This document shows, piece after piece, positions 1 through 8,664 of a DNA stretch of 64,000 nucleotides. The notes beneath the pieces were generated by a model that did not search any database, was not told where the DNA came from, and was given only the letters and a program-made list of their open reading frames with translations. Position 1 is the first letter of the stretch; every line of letters starts with the position of its first letter. The DNA is from Candidatus Saccharimonadota bacterium (GTDB lineage Bacteria; Patescibacteriota; Saccharimonadia; Saccharimonadales; Saccharimonadaceae). The position numbers and the translations under genes were made by a program. The stretch covers positions 295,942 to 359,941 of the forward strand of contig JAFVBJ010000002.1 of assembly GCA_017480035.1 (NCBI GenBank), written 5' to 3'.

Positions 1-72
1 TTAATACATAATTTAAGCTATAATACCACCAAATCTTGTATTTTTCAAGGGGGTTCGCGCTTTTTCGAGGAT

Positions 73-1008
73 TTATCGCATAATAATATCTGGTTGAGCG
101 AGAAAAGCGTTTGAATTGTCTACATCAGAATCGACATCATCGCGTGGACGGTGTTCGTCGTCGGTGTTTTCCATCTTGAATCGCAAATAATCCATGATAC
201 TATCGAAGTATTCTTCGCTACCACGGGTTAGGTTAGTCGCAAGAATGATAGTCGGGTCAAAAAGTTTGCGGCCAATATGTGTTTTGCTTTCATCAAATGT
301 CGCGGCGATATTGAATAGTGAATTCGAAAGTACGCCTTCGTGGTTTGACTGCGTGCGGGTTAGACGACTGCGAGTTTCTTTTGTCGGCTCATTCACATAT
401 CCGATAATGGCACGAGCAAAATTCGTGCGATACTCTACAATGCTGTCGGATAAATGACGCAAAGAATCGGCAATATGAAGGTCATTCTGCGAACCGTCGA
501 TACGAAAAAGTTTTGCAATTTCGTCGGTATTTTCGCCTAGGATATTCCCTTCACGCATTGAAGCACGAATAAAATTATCTTCGGCTTCATCAAGCTTCTT
601 GCGACCATATTCGTCGACATCCGGAACGATTTCACTGGAGTTTTTATATGGTGACGGAAATTTTGAATCGATATACTCAAAAAGCATTTCTAATGTTTCC
701 TGGCCGGAGCCCTTTGCGCTACCAGTCATCGAATCAAAAGCTTGGTCGAAACGATTCGCGAAGGGATGCTCGGCTGCATGGAAGATTCTACCGCATTCTT
801 CGGCAGCTTCAAATAGATTCCTCGCGCGGCCGTCTACGATTGACTCGAGTTCACTTTTTAAAGAACGCTCACGAGCTTCGTATTGCTTCTCTTCCTCGGA
901 TTTTTCATCACCATATTCAAAAGAATTCTCAGCATCAGACATATCCCACGAATTCGCCGCATCGTTTGGCGAATCATCAGACGTAAACATTTCCGCATTA
1001 CTAACCAT
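73..1008 (-). CDS. hypothetical acidic protein, 311 aa
   Basis: I do not recognise this protein. It is acidic and hydrophilic with no signal peptide or membrane segment. Residues 1-45 are rich in D, E, N and S, the middle is probably helical, and the C-terminus is acidic again. The ATG at 1008 is preferred over the longer frame because a TATAAT box (minus strand, 1016-1021) sits 7 nt upstream, the leaderless arrangement seen at many genes here. The gene follows leuS by about 20 nt and so has its own promoter. Cytoplasmic by inference; function unknown. Confidence 0.7.
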   Translation of the reverse strand: MVSNAEMFTSDDSPNDAANSWDMSDAENSFEYGDEKSEEEKQYEARERSLKSELESIVDGRARNLFEAAEECGRIFHAAEHPFANRFDQAFDSMTGSAKGSGQETLEMLFEYIDSKFPSPYKNSSEIVPDVDEYGRKKLDEAEDNFIRASMREGNILGENTDEIAKLFRIDGSQNDLHIADSLRHLSDSIVEYRTNFARAIIGYVNEPTKETRSRLTRTQSNHEGVLSNSLFNIAATFDESKTHIGRKLFDPTIILATNLTRGSEEYFDSIMDYLRFKMENTDDEHRPRDDVDSDVDNSNAFLAQPDIIMR

Positions 1009-1027
1009 TAGCAATATTATAGCATAT

Positions 1028-3475
1028 TTATGCAACAATGTTGATGAGTTTAGCGTGTGGAGGAATAATTACTTTCTTTGGCTCGCCAGAAACGTATTTT
1101 TTGACGTTTTCTTCGGAGAGAGCAAGGCTCGTGAGTTTTTCGGTGTCAGTTAAATCATCGACGGCGACTTCGAGTTTAGCGCGAAGCTTGCCGTTCACTT
1201 GGACAACGACTTCGACAGTATCGGCGACAAGCGCTTTTTCATCCCACGTCGGCCATTCATCATCAGATTTCAGCTCTTCGAGCATTTCTGAAGCGAGATG
1301 CGGAGCAAATGGCTTCAAAAGTTTTGCGAGAACGACCAAATCTGCGCTGTTTGCGCCATTTTTATAAAGTTCGTTGACAAATTCCATCAAAGCTGCGACA
1401 GCGGTATTGAATCCGGCACGATGCATATCTTCGGTGACTTTTTTCGTAGTTTTGTTACGAATTACAATATTTACTTTCTCATCAACAGTCTTTTCTGGGT
1501 TGAAAACGAGGTTATAGCAGCGATTTAAGAAACGATAGACGCCACCAATAGCTTTTGTCGACCACGCTGCGTCTTCATTGTATGGGCCAATGAAGAGTTC
1601 GTAAGTGCGGAGAGTGTCGGCGCCATAGCCAGAATTAATCACATCGAGCGGGTCGATAACGTTGCCTTTTGATTTACTCATCTTTTTGCCATCTGGGGCG
1701 TTGATGTAGCCGTTATAGAGAAGGCGTTTGATTGGTTCGCGGAACGGGAGATAACCAAGATCAGCAAAGAATTTACACCAGAAACGGACATAAAGGAGAT
1801 GTGCCACAGCGTGGTCGCCACCACAATAAATGTCGGTCGGAGCCCAATATTCAATTTCATCTTTGTCCCAAGCTGCGTCGTCGCAATCTGGAGAGACGTA
1901 GCGCCAGAGGTACCAGCTTGAACAAGCATAGCCATCAAGCGTGTCGGTTTCGCGCATCATTTCTTCGCCGTCGATTGTCACTTTGAGCCAATCTTTCGCT
2001 TTTGCGAGAGCGGAACGGCCAGTTGAATCTGGAGCGTAGTCATCGACGTGTGGATGAATGACTGGAAGTTGATCTTCTGGGATGGCATGCGGATTACCGT
2101 CTTTATCGTAAGCGATTGGAATTGGACAACCCCAATAGCGCTGACGAGAAATCAGCCAGTCGCGCATTTTATAAGTGACACGAGATTTGCCAATGCCTTG
2201 GCTTTCGAGCCACTCGATGATGCCGTCACGAGCATCGGAACTATCAACGCCGTTGAAACGGTCAGAATTAATCAATTTCCCTTCACCATGATAACAAATC
2301 TTTTTACCGTCAATATTTTCGCCAGAACTCATCGAAACAGCGTCGGCATCGTCGTTTGTTTCTGGTGTTTCAATCACTTCAATCACAGGAAGGTCGAATT
2401 TGTTAGCAAATTCAAGATCGCGTTCGTCGTGGGCCGGAACAGCCATAATTGCGCCTTCACCATAACCCATCAAAACATAATCGGAAACCCAAATCGGGAT
2501 TTCCTTGCCGGTTGCCGGGTTGATAGCGTACGCACCGGTGAAAACACCGGTTTTTTCTTTATTTTCTTGGCGCTCAATTTCAGACTTTTTGATTGCATTT
2601 TTGCAATATTCGAGAACTTTCTCTTTAGCATTTTCAGTCATGACTCTCGCGACCATCGGGTGTTCAGGGGCGAGTACGAGAAAAGTTGCGCCAAAAAGTG
2701 TGTCTGGGCGAGTCGTGAAAACTTTAATCGTGGAAGTTTCATTGCCAGATACGGCAAAATCAATTTCTGCACCTTCAGAGCGGCCAATCCAGTTTTTCTG
2801 GGCAGTTTTAATTTTTTCTGGCCAATCGAGGCTGTCTATCTCATCAAGAAGTTCGTCAGCATATTCAGTGATTTTGAAAAACCACTGTTTCATTTTCTTC
2901 TTCTCGACTTCGGTCCCACAGCGCCAACAATGGCCGTTTTCGACCTGTTCGTTCGCGAGGACGGTCTGGTCGACCGGACACCACCACTGATAGCTCTCTT
3001 TTTGGTAAGCGAGGCCTTTTTCAAAGAGTTTCAAGAAACACCACTGTGTCCATTTATAATATTTTGGGTCAGAGGTATTAATTTCGCGAGACCAATCGAT
3101 TGCGAAGCCGAGGCGTTTGGCTTGTTTTCTAAAGTTATCGATATTTTGCTTCGTCGCAACTTCTGGGGAAATACCAGTTTTAATCGCATAATTTTCGGCC
3201 GGAAGACCAAAAGTATCATAACCGAATGGGCGGAGAACATTAAGGCGCTGTTGAGTGTAGAAACGAGTTAAAGCATCGACAATGCTGAAATTCCGGACGT
3301 GTCCGACGTGAAGTCCAGCACCAGAAGGGTATGGAAACATCTCGGCGAGATACATTTTTTGGATATTTTCGCCGCCAGATTTTGTTTCTTTAGAAGTTTT
3401 TGCTTTAAACTCTTCGTTTTCTTCCCATTTTTTTTGCCATTTTTCTTCGATTTTGATTGGATCATACTTTTTCAT
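1028..3475 (-). CDS. leuS: leucyl-tRNA synthetase
   Basis: Class Ia synthetase that charges tRNA-Leu with leucine in the cytoplasm. The HIGH-type motif appears as HVGH near residues 56-59 after the YPSGAGL signature. The CP1 editing domain carries TTRPDTLFGATF, and the KMSKSKGNVIDP loop lies in the last third. A Cys pair (WWCPVDQ, CWRCG) suggests the usual zinc-binding insertion. At 815 aa it is close to the bacterial norm. It starts 1 nt after the upstream methylase stops, so the two are almost certainly co-transcribed. The C-terminal anticodon-binding and tRNA-tail regions are present. Identification is very secure. Confidence 0.98.
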   Translation of the reverse strand: MKKYDPIKIEEKWQKKWEENEEFKAKTSKETKSGGENIQKMYLAEMFPYPSGAGLHVGHVRNFSIVDALTRFYTQQRLNVLRPFGYDTFGLPAENYAIKTGISPEVATKQNIDNFRKQAKRLGFAIDWSREINTSDPKYYKWTQWCFLKLFEKGLAYQKESYQWWCPVDQTVLANEQVENGHCWRCGTEVEKKKMKQWFFKITEYADELLDEIDSLDWPEKIKTAQKNWIGRSEGAEIDFAVSGNETSTIKVFTTRPDTLFGATFLVLAPEHPMVARVMTENAKEKVLEYCKNAIKKSEIERQENKEKTGVFTGAYAINPATGKEIPIWVSDYVLMGYGEGAIMAVPAHDERDLEFANKFDLPVIEVIETPETNDDADAVSMSSGENIDGKKICYHGEGKLINSDRFNGVDSSDARDGIIEWLESQGIGKSRVTYKMRDWLISRQRYWGCPIPIAYDKDGNPHAIPEDQLPVIHPHVDDYAPDSTGRSALAKAKDWLKVTIDGEEMMRETDTLDGYACSSWYLWRYVSPDCDDAAWDKDEIEYWAPTDIYCGGDHAVAHLLYVRFWCKFFADLGYLPFREPIKRLLYNGYINAPDGKKMSKSKGNVIDPLDVINSGYGADTLRTYELFIGPYNEDAAWSTKAIGGVYRFLNRCYNLVFNPEKTVDEKVNIVIRNKTTKKVTEDMHRAGFNTAVAALMEFVNELYKNGANSADLVVLAKLLKPFAPHLASEMLEELKSDDEWPTWDEKALVADTVEVVVQVNGKLRAKLEVAVDDLTDTEKLTSLALSEENVKKYVSGEPKKVIIPPHAKLINIVA

Positions 3476-4006
3476 TTAATTTTCCTCGCATAATAATTTA
3501 TATAGTGCAATTCCGGTTGCGACCGAGACGTTGAAGCTTTCCTTGCGTCCTTTCATCGGGATTTCTAGGAAAACGTCGACAAGGTCGTGGAGATCTTCTG
3601 GGATGCCGGACACTTCCTCTCCGAGCAGTAGGACGGTCTTATTTCCGAAAGTAGCGGCGCGTCCTAGAGCGGATTGTAGCTCCGGCGAATTAAGTTTCTT
3701 TAGTCGCCGGTCGCTGAGGTTGTTTTCAAGGCCGATGATGCGATATTTATCTTTCTTTAGCTCCTCGATAGCTGACCTGACAGAGCTAGTATATTCAGTT
3801 TTAACCATTTCTTCGGCACCGAGTGCGGTTTTATGGATCGATTCTTTGATTTTTTCTTTGATATGAGGAAGATAAGTTGGGTTATCAGCACAAGGTGTAT
3901 AGCCCGAGAAGATTACTTTTTGCACGCCAAAACCTTCGGCGGTGCGTAAAATCGAGCCGACGTTATAGAGAGAACGAATATTATGAACCACAACAATTGT
4001 CTTCAT
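3476..4006 (-). CDS. TrmH/SpoU-family RNA 2'-O-methyltransferase
   Basis: SPOUT-fold methylase of 176 aa using S-adenosylmethionine on rRNA or tRNA. Seen directly: N-terminal motif HNIRSLYNVGSILRTAEGFG (SpoU motif 1), LLGEEVSGIP (motif 2) and IPMKGRKESFNVSVATGIAL (motif 3), the residues that form the trefoil-knot cofactor site. No extra N-terminal substrate-binding domain is present, so the exact target (tRNA Gm18, Cm/Um34 or a 23S site) cannot be assigned. A TATAAT box lies 8 nt upstream of the ATG, implying a leaderless message shared with leuS. Confidence 0.92.
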   Translation of the reverse strand: MKTIVVVHNIRSLYNVGSILRTAEGFGVQKVIFSGYTPCADNPTYLPHIKEKIKESIHKTALGAEEMVKTEYTSSVRSAIEELKKDKYRIIGLENNLSDRRLKKLNSPELQSALGRAATFGNKTVLLLGEEVSGIPEDLHDLVDVFLEIPMKGRKESFNVSVATGIALYKLLCEEN

Positions 4007-4060
4007 TATCTGTTATTATATCATATTTTTTCTGATTTTTTTCATCTGATGTGATACAAT

Positions 4061-4786
4061 ATGCTTATGAATATAGATTTAGAAACACAAACAAAATACT
4101 TGAGCGAATACGGATTGAATGAAGAAGACATTAAACGCTCTCTGAAATATGCCCATGACCTCGGTCGAGGCTTGAAAATTTTGCGCACTTTTTCGCAAGG
4201 TGTGACGGTTTTTGGGTCAGCAAGAGTGCCGGAAGACCATAGATACTACAAACTCGCACGCGAGCTCGGACGCAGACTAGCTGAAAACGGACATGCTGTG
4301 ATTACCGGTGGCGGTCCGGGGATTATGGAAGGTGCTAACAGAGGTGCTTTTGAATACGGCGGACGCTCGGTGGGGTTGAATATCACACTCGACCACGAGC
4401 AATTCCCGAATCCATATCTGACCGACACGATGGAATTTCATTATTTCTTCTCAAGAAAAGTAATGCTTGTGATGGCATCAAAAGTTTTTGCGTTTTTCCC
4501 TGGTGGATTCGGAACTTTAGACGAACTATCCGAAGTGATGATTCTCGAGCAAGAAGATAAAATGCCGAAACAGCCAGTTTTCTTAGTCGGAAAGAGTTAT
4601 TGGAAGCCACTTTACAAAGTTTGGGAGAAAAAATTGCTCGCCGAGGGGATGATTAAAGCGAAAGATTTGAAATTAGTGCAACTAACGGACGATATTGGAG
4701 ACATCGTGAAGGCTGCAAACAAACAAGGCCACGTCAAAATCGATGAAAATATCTACGACGATTACTACACTACTAGAAAAAAATAA
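4061..4786 (+). CDS. LOG family (TIGR00730-like) nucleotide phosphoribohydrolase
   Basis: Rossmann-fold protein of 241 aa with the two family signatures GGGPGIMEGANRGA and PGGFGTLDE, which bind the phosphoribosyl group in LOG/YgdH enzymes. These hydrolyse nucleoside 5'-monophosphates (cytokinin nucleotides in plants and plant-associated bacteria, or AMP-like substrates) to base plus ribose 5-phosphate. The substrate here is unknown; a link to the nearby ribose-5-phosphate genes is inference only. TACAAT lies 6 nt before the ATG, so the mRNA is probably leaderless. It is transcribed divergently from trmH-leuS and ends in a strong hairpin. Confidence 0.9.
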   Translation: MLMNIDLETQTKYLSEYGLNEEDIKRSLKYAHDLGRGLKILRTFSQGVTVFGSARVPEDHRYYKLARELGRRLAENGHAVITGGGPGIMEGANRGAFEYGGRSVGLNITLDHEQFPNPYLTDTMEFHYFFSRKVMLVMASKVFAFFPGGFGTLDELSEVMILEQEDKMPKQPVFLVGKSYWKPLYKVWEKKLLAEGMIKAKDLKLVQLTDDIGDIVKAANKQGHVKIDENIYDDYYTTRKK

Positions 4787-4796
4787 CCAATAAAAA

Positions 4797-4824
4797 TGCC
4801 CCCGGAAATGTCCGGGGGATTTTT
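4797..4824 (+). terminator. Rho-independent terminator after the LOG gene (bidirectional)
   Basis: An 8-bp GC-rich stem (CCCCCGGA / TCCGGGGG) with a 4-nt loop is followed by ATTTTT on the plus strand and by a T-run on the minus strand. It can end transcripts from both the LOG gene and the 95-aa gene on the other strand. Confidence 0.9.
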
Positions 4825-4927
4825 CAAGGTGCAATAATTGCGTGGGGTTCATTCGTTCTTAAGATGTCAATATTCAATTTTCAAGGTATGTCGAGCTTCC
4901 TTAGAGCTCAGTTTCAAGTTGTCGAAG

Positions 4928-5215
4928 TTACCTAAATTTGTCGATACGATTACCAACAAACTGTTTTCCGCTAAGTTGTTGAAGGAGCATTTTGTAATCG
5001 TCCGATTTCAACATATCGCGGTGCTTCTTTTCATGAAGCATTTCTTCCCGTTGGGCGTCTTCGAGCATGCGTTTAAACTCAGGCGTATGCGTACGGTTCG
5101 GATTTTCATCCTTATAATACGCGCTGGAGCTGGCTGTGCCAAGTGCTGATTCAACGGGCCGTTTTGTTTCATTTTCAAGGCTATTAAGGCCGTAAGTTAT
5201 ACCCGAGATTAGCAT
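4928..5215 (-). CDS. hypothetical orphan protein, 95 aa
   Basis: Not recognised. It is a small hydrophilic, charged protein without membrane segments; the second half (about residues 45-80) is Lys/Glu/Met-rich and probably helical. It has a very strong ribosome site (GGAGGAGGTG, about 5 nt before the ATG) and its own TATAAT (5297-5302). A 12-codon micro-ORF lies in the roughly 75-nt leader. This architecture is shared with other orphan genes in the window and differs from the leaderless housekeeping genes. Real gene status is supported by promoter, SD and downstream terminator, not by homology. Confidence 0.65.
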   Translation of the reverse strand: MLISGITYGLNSLENETKRPVESALGTASSSAYYKDENPNRTHTPEFKRMLEDAQREEMLHEKKHRDMLKSDDYKMLLQQLSGKQFVGNRIDKFR

Positions 5216-5250
5216 CTAAACACCTCCTCCGCGTCAAAGAGCTGCAACTA

Positions 5251-5289
5251 CTACATCCTAGAACGTTCCGATTGCCCCTTGACAATCAT
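5251..5289 (-). CDS. leaderless micro-ORF in the leader of the 95-aa gene (MIVKGQSERSRM)
   Basis: The ATG lies 7 nt after the TATAAT box at 5297-5302, the spacing used by leaderless genes in this window. It encodes 12 residues and stops at TAG 35 nt before the start of the 95-aa gene. Translation is inferred from geometry only. Confidence 0.35.
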   Translation of the reverse strand: MIVKGQSERSRM

Positions 5290-5314
5290 ACATTCTATTA
5301 TATCATATTTCATC

Positions 5315-5342
5315 AAAAAAGTCCAGACTTTCTGGACTTTTC
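5315..5342 (-). terminator. terminator of the gap-rpiB-rpe-pfkB operon
   Basis: The stem AAAGTCCAGA / TCTGGACTTT is followed by a T-run on the minus strand. It begins immediately after the pfkB-type stop codon. Confidence 0.92.
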
Positions 5343-6305
5343 TTAAATCTTTTGGATTGGCATCGGGTGGAGTTCTTCGTCGCCATAGAGGATACCAGCC
5401 TTCGCGCCGAGTTTTCCGACGACGGAAGTGCTGTTAGCGGAGCCAAAAATTAGCGATTCTTTGAAAGATTTTCCGGCAGCAAGATGAGCGAGGAAGCCGG
5501 AGCCAAAACTATCGCCAGCACCAGTCGTGTCTTTTACGGGGACATCTTCGTAAATACCGAAACGATAAGTCTCTTCGCCACTTCTCGCGATAGCGCCCAT
5601 CGAGCCGGTCGTGATGATGACGGTTTTGCAATATGCACAGAGGTGCGAAACAAGTTCTTCGAGAACTTTCCCAGGGACGATTTCGGAAGCTTCGGTTTTA
5701 TTAACAAGCAAAACGTCAACCAAATCAAGCAAGCCTAGTAATTTCTTATTTTCTTTAATTTCGAGTTTTCCGGGATTGAACATGATTTTTGTGCCTATAT
5801 CTTTCGCTTTTTCGAAGAAACGGAGTAAAGTATCCATGTCACCGCGCAGACTCGTCACGTACATCCAATCAGGGTTGATAGTGTCGAGGTCATCTTCAGA
5901 GAGATTATTGAATTTTGCGGAAGCACCACGATAGGTCAAAATTGTACGCTCGCCAGATTTAGTATCGAGCAAAACGACCGAAACGCCGGTCTTAGATTTT
6001 TTGAGATGTGTAATATAACTCGTATCGACACCTTCGTCGTTTAAAAGCGACTCGATAGCTTCGCCGGCCGGGTCTTCCCCAAGGTTGCCGAGGAAAATCG
6101 TTTCGTGACCATGACGTGCAAAAGTGACTGCAGAATTAGTCCCACCGCCACCAACTTCGAAAGAGATTTTGTCGATGTCGACTTTCGAGCCGACGACAAT
6201 TTGGCCGAGCTTTTCGACTTCGCCTTCTTTTGTACTAACGAAATCGTCGTGGTCGATAAGATAAATGTCTTGCAGAGCTGAACCGAGAGAAAGAATGCGC
6301 GCCAT
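5343..6305 (-). CDS. PfkB/ribokinase-family sugar kinase
   Basis: ATP-dependent kinase of 320 aa. The N-terminal PfkB signature GGGGTNSAVTFARHG (about residues 52-66) and the C-terminal catalytic motif DTTGAGDSFGSGF, with the general-base Asp and anion hole, are both present. It is the last gene of a tight operon with gap, rpiB and rpe, and its ATG overlaps the rpe stop. Context suggests phosphorylation of ribose or a related sugar or nucleoside feeding ribose 5-phosphate and the lower pentose route, but family members also phosphorylate fructose and adenosine, so the substrate is open. A strong terminator follows directly. Confidence 0.9.
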   Translation of the reverse strand: MARILSLGSALQDIYLIDHDDFVSTKEGEVEKLGQIVVGSKVDIDKISFEVGGGGTNSAVTFARHGHETIFLGNLGEDPAGEAIESLLNDEGVDTSYITHLKKSKTGVSVVLLDTKSGERTILTYRGASAKFNNLSEDDLDTINPDWMYVTSLRGDMDTLLRFFEKAKDIGTKIMFNPGKLEIKENKKLLGLLDLVDVLLVNKTEASEIVPGKVLEELVSHLCAYCKTVIITTGSMGAIARSGEETYRFGIYEDVPVKDTTGAGDSFGSGFLAHLAAGKSFKESLIFGSANSTSVVGKLGAKAGILYGDEELHPMPIQKI

Positions 6306-6979
6306 TAGATTTTTACTCCACGTCCGCCTTTTTCTTCCATCAAAGCTTCCCAGGAAGCTTTCGGGTCTTCGGACTTAAAGATAGCAGAGCCGACGTTTAG
6401 AATGTTAATGTCGGAATGAGCGAGTGTTCGGACATTATCCATATTAACACCACCGTCCCAACCGATTTCGACTTCTGGATTGATAGCGCGGATTAGTTTC
6501 ACCTTTTCAACTTGGAGCAGGTCGGCTGAACCGCCGTTTTTACCGAGAGCGCCGGCAAAAATCAAGACGTGATCAGCGGCTTTAATGTATTGCTCGACAG
6601 AACCGGGGTAAGTGCGCTGGAGGAGCGCGACGCCTGCTTTTATTCCAGCTTGTTTGAGCTGAGCAAAAACCGGGAGCAAATCTTCGGTCGCTTCAGCGTG
6701 GAAGATACAGAGATGCGGTTTTAAGCGCAAAATATGCGGAAGATGTTCACTAGGTCGCGCGACCATCATGTGAAAATCGACCGGAATCTCCGTCGGGAGA
6801 GCAGTAATAGCAGATTCTTGGATGGTGGTTGTCGCGACAAAGCTGCCGTCAACAACGTCAATTTGCATACGTTTAGCAAAAGTCGGAAAAAGTCCGATGA
6901 ATTTGGTGAATTCGTTCGCGTCAGCGGTGAGGAGCGTCGGCGCGATTATAACATCACTTGAGTCAACAGCAGGTTGCAT
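6305..6979 (-). CDS. rpe: ribulose-phosphate 3-epimerase-like protein
   Basis: TIM-barrel protein of 224 aa that should interconvert ribulose 5-phosphate and xylulose 5-phosphate. Metal/catalytic signatures are recognisable: IDVVDGSFV (Asp), VDFHMM (His), IFHAEAT and GWDGGVNMDNV (second catalytic Asp). The canonical VALNPGT loop is replaced by VALLQRTYPGS and the usual MDGHFVPN by VDGSFVATT, so it is a divergent member and its exact substrate is less certain. It lies 11 nt after rpiB and overlaps the pfkB-type gene by one base, which supports a pentose phosphate role. Confidence 0.82.
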   Translation of the reverse strand: MQPAVDSSDVIIAPTLLTADANEFTKFIGLFPTFAKRMQIDVVDGSFVATTTIQESAITALPTEIPVDFHMMVARPSEHLPHILRLKPHLCIFHAEATEDLLPVFAQLKQAGIKAGVALLQRTYPGSVEQYIKAADHVLIFAGALGKNGGSADLLQVEKVKLIRAINPEVEIGWDGGVNMDNVRTLAHSDINILNVGSAIFKSEDPKASWEALMEEKGGRGVKI

Positions 6980-6990
6980 TTTTCTCCTTT

Positions 6991-7452
6991 TTAATAAATT
7001 GTTTCTTCATCAAGGCGAGCATTTCGGCGGATATAACGCTCTTCTGGCAAAAATTCAGCCGAAAGGAACATCGAGACCGAACGATCCATGGTCGTTTCAT
7101 CCATAAAATCCGACGAGAGGCAAAGAACGTTGGCATCATTATGGAGACGACCGAGATGGACGAGTTCTGGGGTGTAGCCACAGATAGCGCGGATGCCTTT
7201 GAAGCGGTTAGCCTGGATAGCGATACCATGAGCCGAGCCGCAGATGAGAATTCCGCGCGAAGCGGCGTTGCTTTGAACGCTTCTCGCGACGTTAATCGCA
7301 GCATCGTTAAAATCATCTTCTGGCTTCAGAGTGGTCGGGCCGAGGTCAATGATTTCGTAAGAATCTTTGACATTCGAGCTTCCGAGAACTTGGAGCAAGC
7401 GCTGTTTGTCAGCGAAACCGCGATGATCTGATGCGATAAAGAGGCGTGGCAT
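6991..7452 (-). CDS. rpiB: ribose 5-phosphate isomerase B-like protein
   Basis: RpiB/LacAB-fold protein of 153 aa that interconverts ribose 5-phosphate and ribulose 5-phosphate. Seen: the N-terminal IASDHRGF (phosphate/substrate loop, normally ASDHAGF), a DLG stretch, the CGSAHGIAIQANR region corresponding to the CGTGIGMSIAANK catalytic loop, and the C-terminal HNDANVLCL. The catalytic Cys is kept while the glycines around it differ from the consensus. Position between gap and rpe in one operon strongly supports the assignment. Confidence 0.88.
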   Translation of the reverse strand: MPRLFIASDHRGFADKQRLLQVLGSSNVKDSYEIIDLGPTTLKPEDDFNDAAINVARSVQSNAASRGILICGSAHGIAIQANRFKGIRAICGYTPELVHLGRLHNDANVLCLSSDFMDETTMDRSVSMFLSAEFLPEERYIRRNARLDEETIY

Positions 7453-7462
7453 TATTTACTCC

Positions 7463-8467
7463 TTATTTTCTTTTTCCAAAATCAGCAGTTAATTCGACGA
7501 GACGGTTTGAGTAACCCCATTCGTTGTCATACCAAGCGACAACTTTAATGAGGTTTCCACCGACGACATCAGTGAGAGGCAAATCGACGATACAAGAATG
7601 AGAGTTGCCGCGGAAGTCGCAAGAGACGAGCTCTTCCTTCGAAATACCGAGGATTCCTTCGTAGTATGGTTCCTTAGCGGCTTTTTCGAAAACTTCGTTG
7701 ATTTCTTCGACTGTGACGTCTTTTTTCAAAACGGCAGTGATATCAGAAAGCGAAACGACAGGGGTCGGAACGCGGACTGAAAGACCATTAAACTTGCCTT
7801 TGAGGCTCGGGATAGTGAGTGCAGCAGCTTTTGAGGCACCGGTCGTTGTCGGGACGATATTTTCGGCAGCAGCGCGAGCTTCGCGAAGGTCTTTTGCCGG
7901 AGCATCTTGAAGACGCTGAGAAGCAGTGTAGGAATGGACGGTCGTCATCATGGCTTTTTCGATGCCGAAGTTGTCTTCGAGGACACGCATGACTGGGGCG
8001 ATACAGTTCGTCGTGCAGGAAGCGTTGCTGATGATTTCATCAGAATCTTCGACGACTTCTTCATTTACGCCGAGGACGACAGTTTTTGCGCCTTCACCTT
8101 TAGCTGGAGCGGAAATGACGACACGGCGGGCGCCAGCGTCGATATGAGCGCGAGCTTTTTCTGAGTCAGTAAAGAGGCCAGTCGACTCAATCACAATGTC
8201 GACGCCGAGGTCTTTCCACGGCAAAGTAGCTGGGTCTTTTTCGGCTAAAACGCGGATTTTGGTACCATCGACGATGATATTTTCATCATCAAAATCAACC
8301 TCACGGTCATAAGTGCCATAGCTTGAATCGTATTTTAACAAGTGTGCGAGAGTTTTTGTGTCGGTTAAATCGTTGACAGCGACGATTTCGAGGTCTCGCC
8401 TCTCAAAAGCGATTTTGAACGCATTGCGACCAATACGACCGAAACCGTTAATTGCTACTTTAATCAT
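7463..8467 (-). CDS. gap: glyceraldehyde-3-phosphate dehydrogenase
   Basis: NAD(P)-dependent glycolytic enzyme (334 aa) making 1,3-bisphosphoglycerate. It has the Rossmann start INGFGRIGRNAFK, the catalytic SNASCTTNCIAP motif (Cys near 151), the catalytic His in TTVHSYT and the C-terminal WYDNEWGYSNR. It heads the operon gap-rpiB-rpe-pfkB with an AGGAGG ribosome site 5-6 nt before the ATG and a TAAAAT -10 box further upstream. Length and motifs are entirely typical; assignment is secure. Confidence 0.98.
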   Translation of the reverse strand: MIKVAINGFGRIGRNAFKIAFERRDLEIVAVNDLTDTKTLAHLLKYDSSYGTYDREVDFDDENIIVDGTKIRVLAEKDPATLPWKDLGVDIVIESTGLFTDSEKARAHIDAGARRVVISAPAKGEGAKTVVLGVNEEVVEDSDEIISNASCTTNCIAPVMRVLEDNFGIEKAMMTTVHSYTASQRLQDAPAKDLREARAAAENIVPTTTGASKAAALTIPSLKGKFNGLSVRVPTPVVSLSDITAVLKKDVTVEEINEVFEKAAKEPYYEGILGISKEELVSCDFRGNSHSCIVDLPLTDVVGGNLIKVVAWYDNEWGYSNRLVELTADFGKRK

Positions 8468-8544
8468 TTTGCCTCCTAATTATTGCCTATATTTTACCAC
8501 AAACGGAATTAAAAATAAAGGTTTTATATAAGAAAATCCTTATC

Positions 8545-8573
8545 TTTACTTGAATGTAAAAATGTGGTATAAT
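8545..8573 (+). promoter_or_regulatory. sigma70-type promoter of the 246-aa orphan gene
   Basis: TTTACT, a 17-nt spacer and TATAAT are followed by the ATAAGTA downstream motif that recurs at other orphan-gene promoters here. The leader that follows holds two small hairpins (GGGC/GCCC and GGGG/CCCC stems) and a strong AGGAGG. Confidence 0.75.
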
Positions 8574-8580
8574 ATAAGTA

Positions 8581-8664
8581 ATGGGCTACACGCCCGCACA
8601 TCTAATTACTGGGGTGAGATTCCCCTTGTTGCACATTAAGAGGAGGATGGTATATGAGAACTAA
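8581..8664 (+). CDS. leaderless 27-codon upstream ORF overlapping the 246-aa gene start
   Basis: An ATG lies exactly 7 nt after TATAAT. The frame (beginning MGYTPAHL, ending RMVYEN) runs 27 codons and its TAA lies 8 nt inside the following gene, overlapping that gene by 11 nt. Such geometry is typical of translational coupling. Translation is inferred, not shown. Confidence 0.4.
   Translation: MGYTPAHLITGVRFPLLHIKRRMVYEN

Noticed and set aside
20..60. TATAAT-like sequence at the window start as a plus-strand promoter
   Set aside because: No open frame or structured RNA follows on the plus strand; A/T-rich chance match cannot be excluded.
2048..3271. 407-codon open frame antisense to leuS
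   Set aside because: It lies wholly within leuS on the opposite strand, has no promoter or ribosome site, and its translation is His/Phe/Cys-rich without domain character, typical of a shadow frame.
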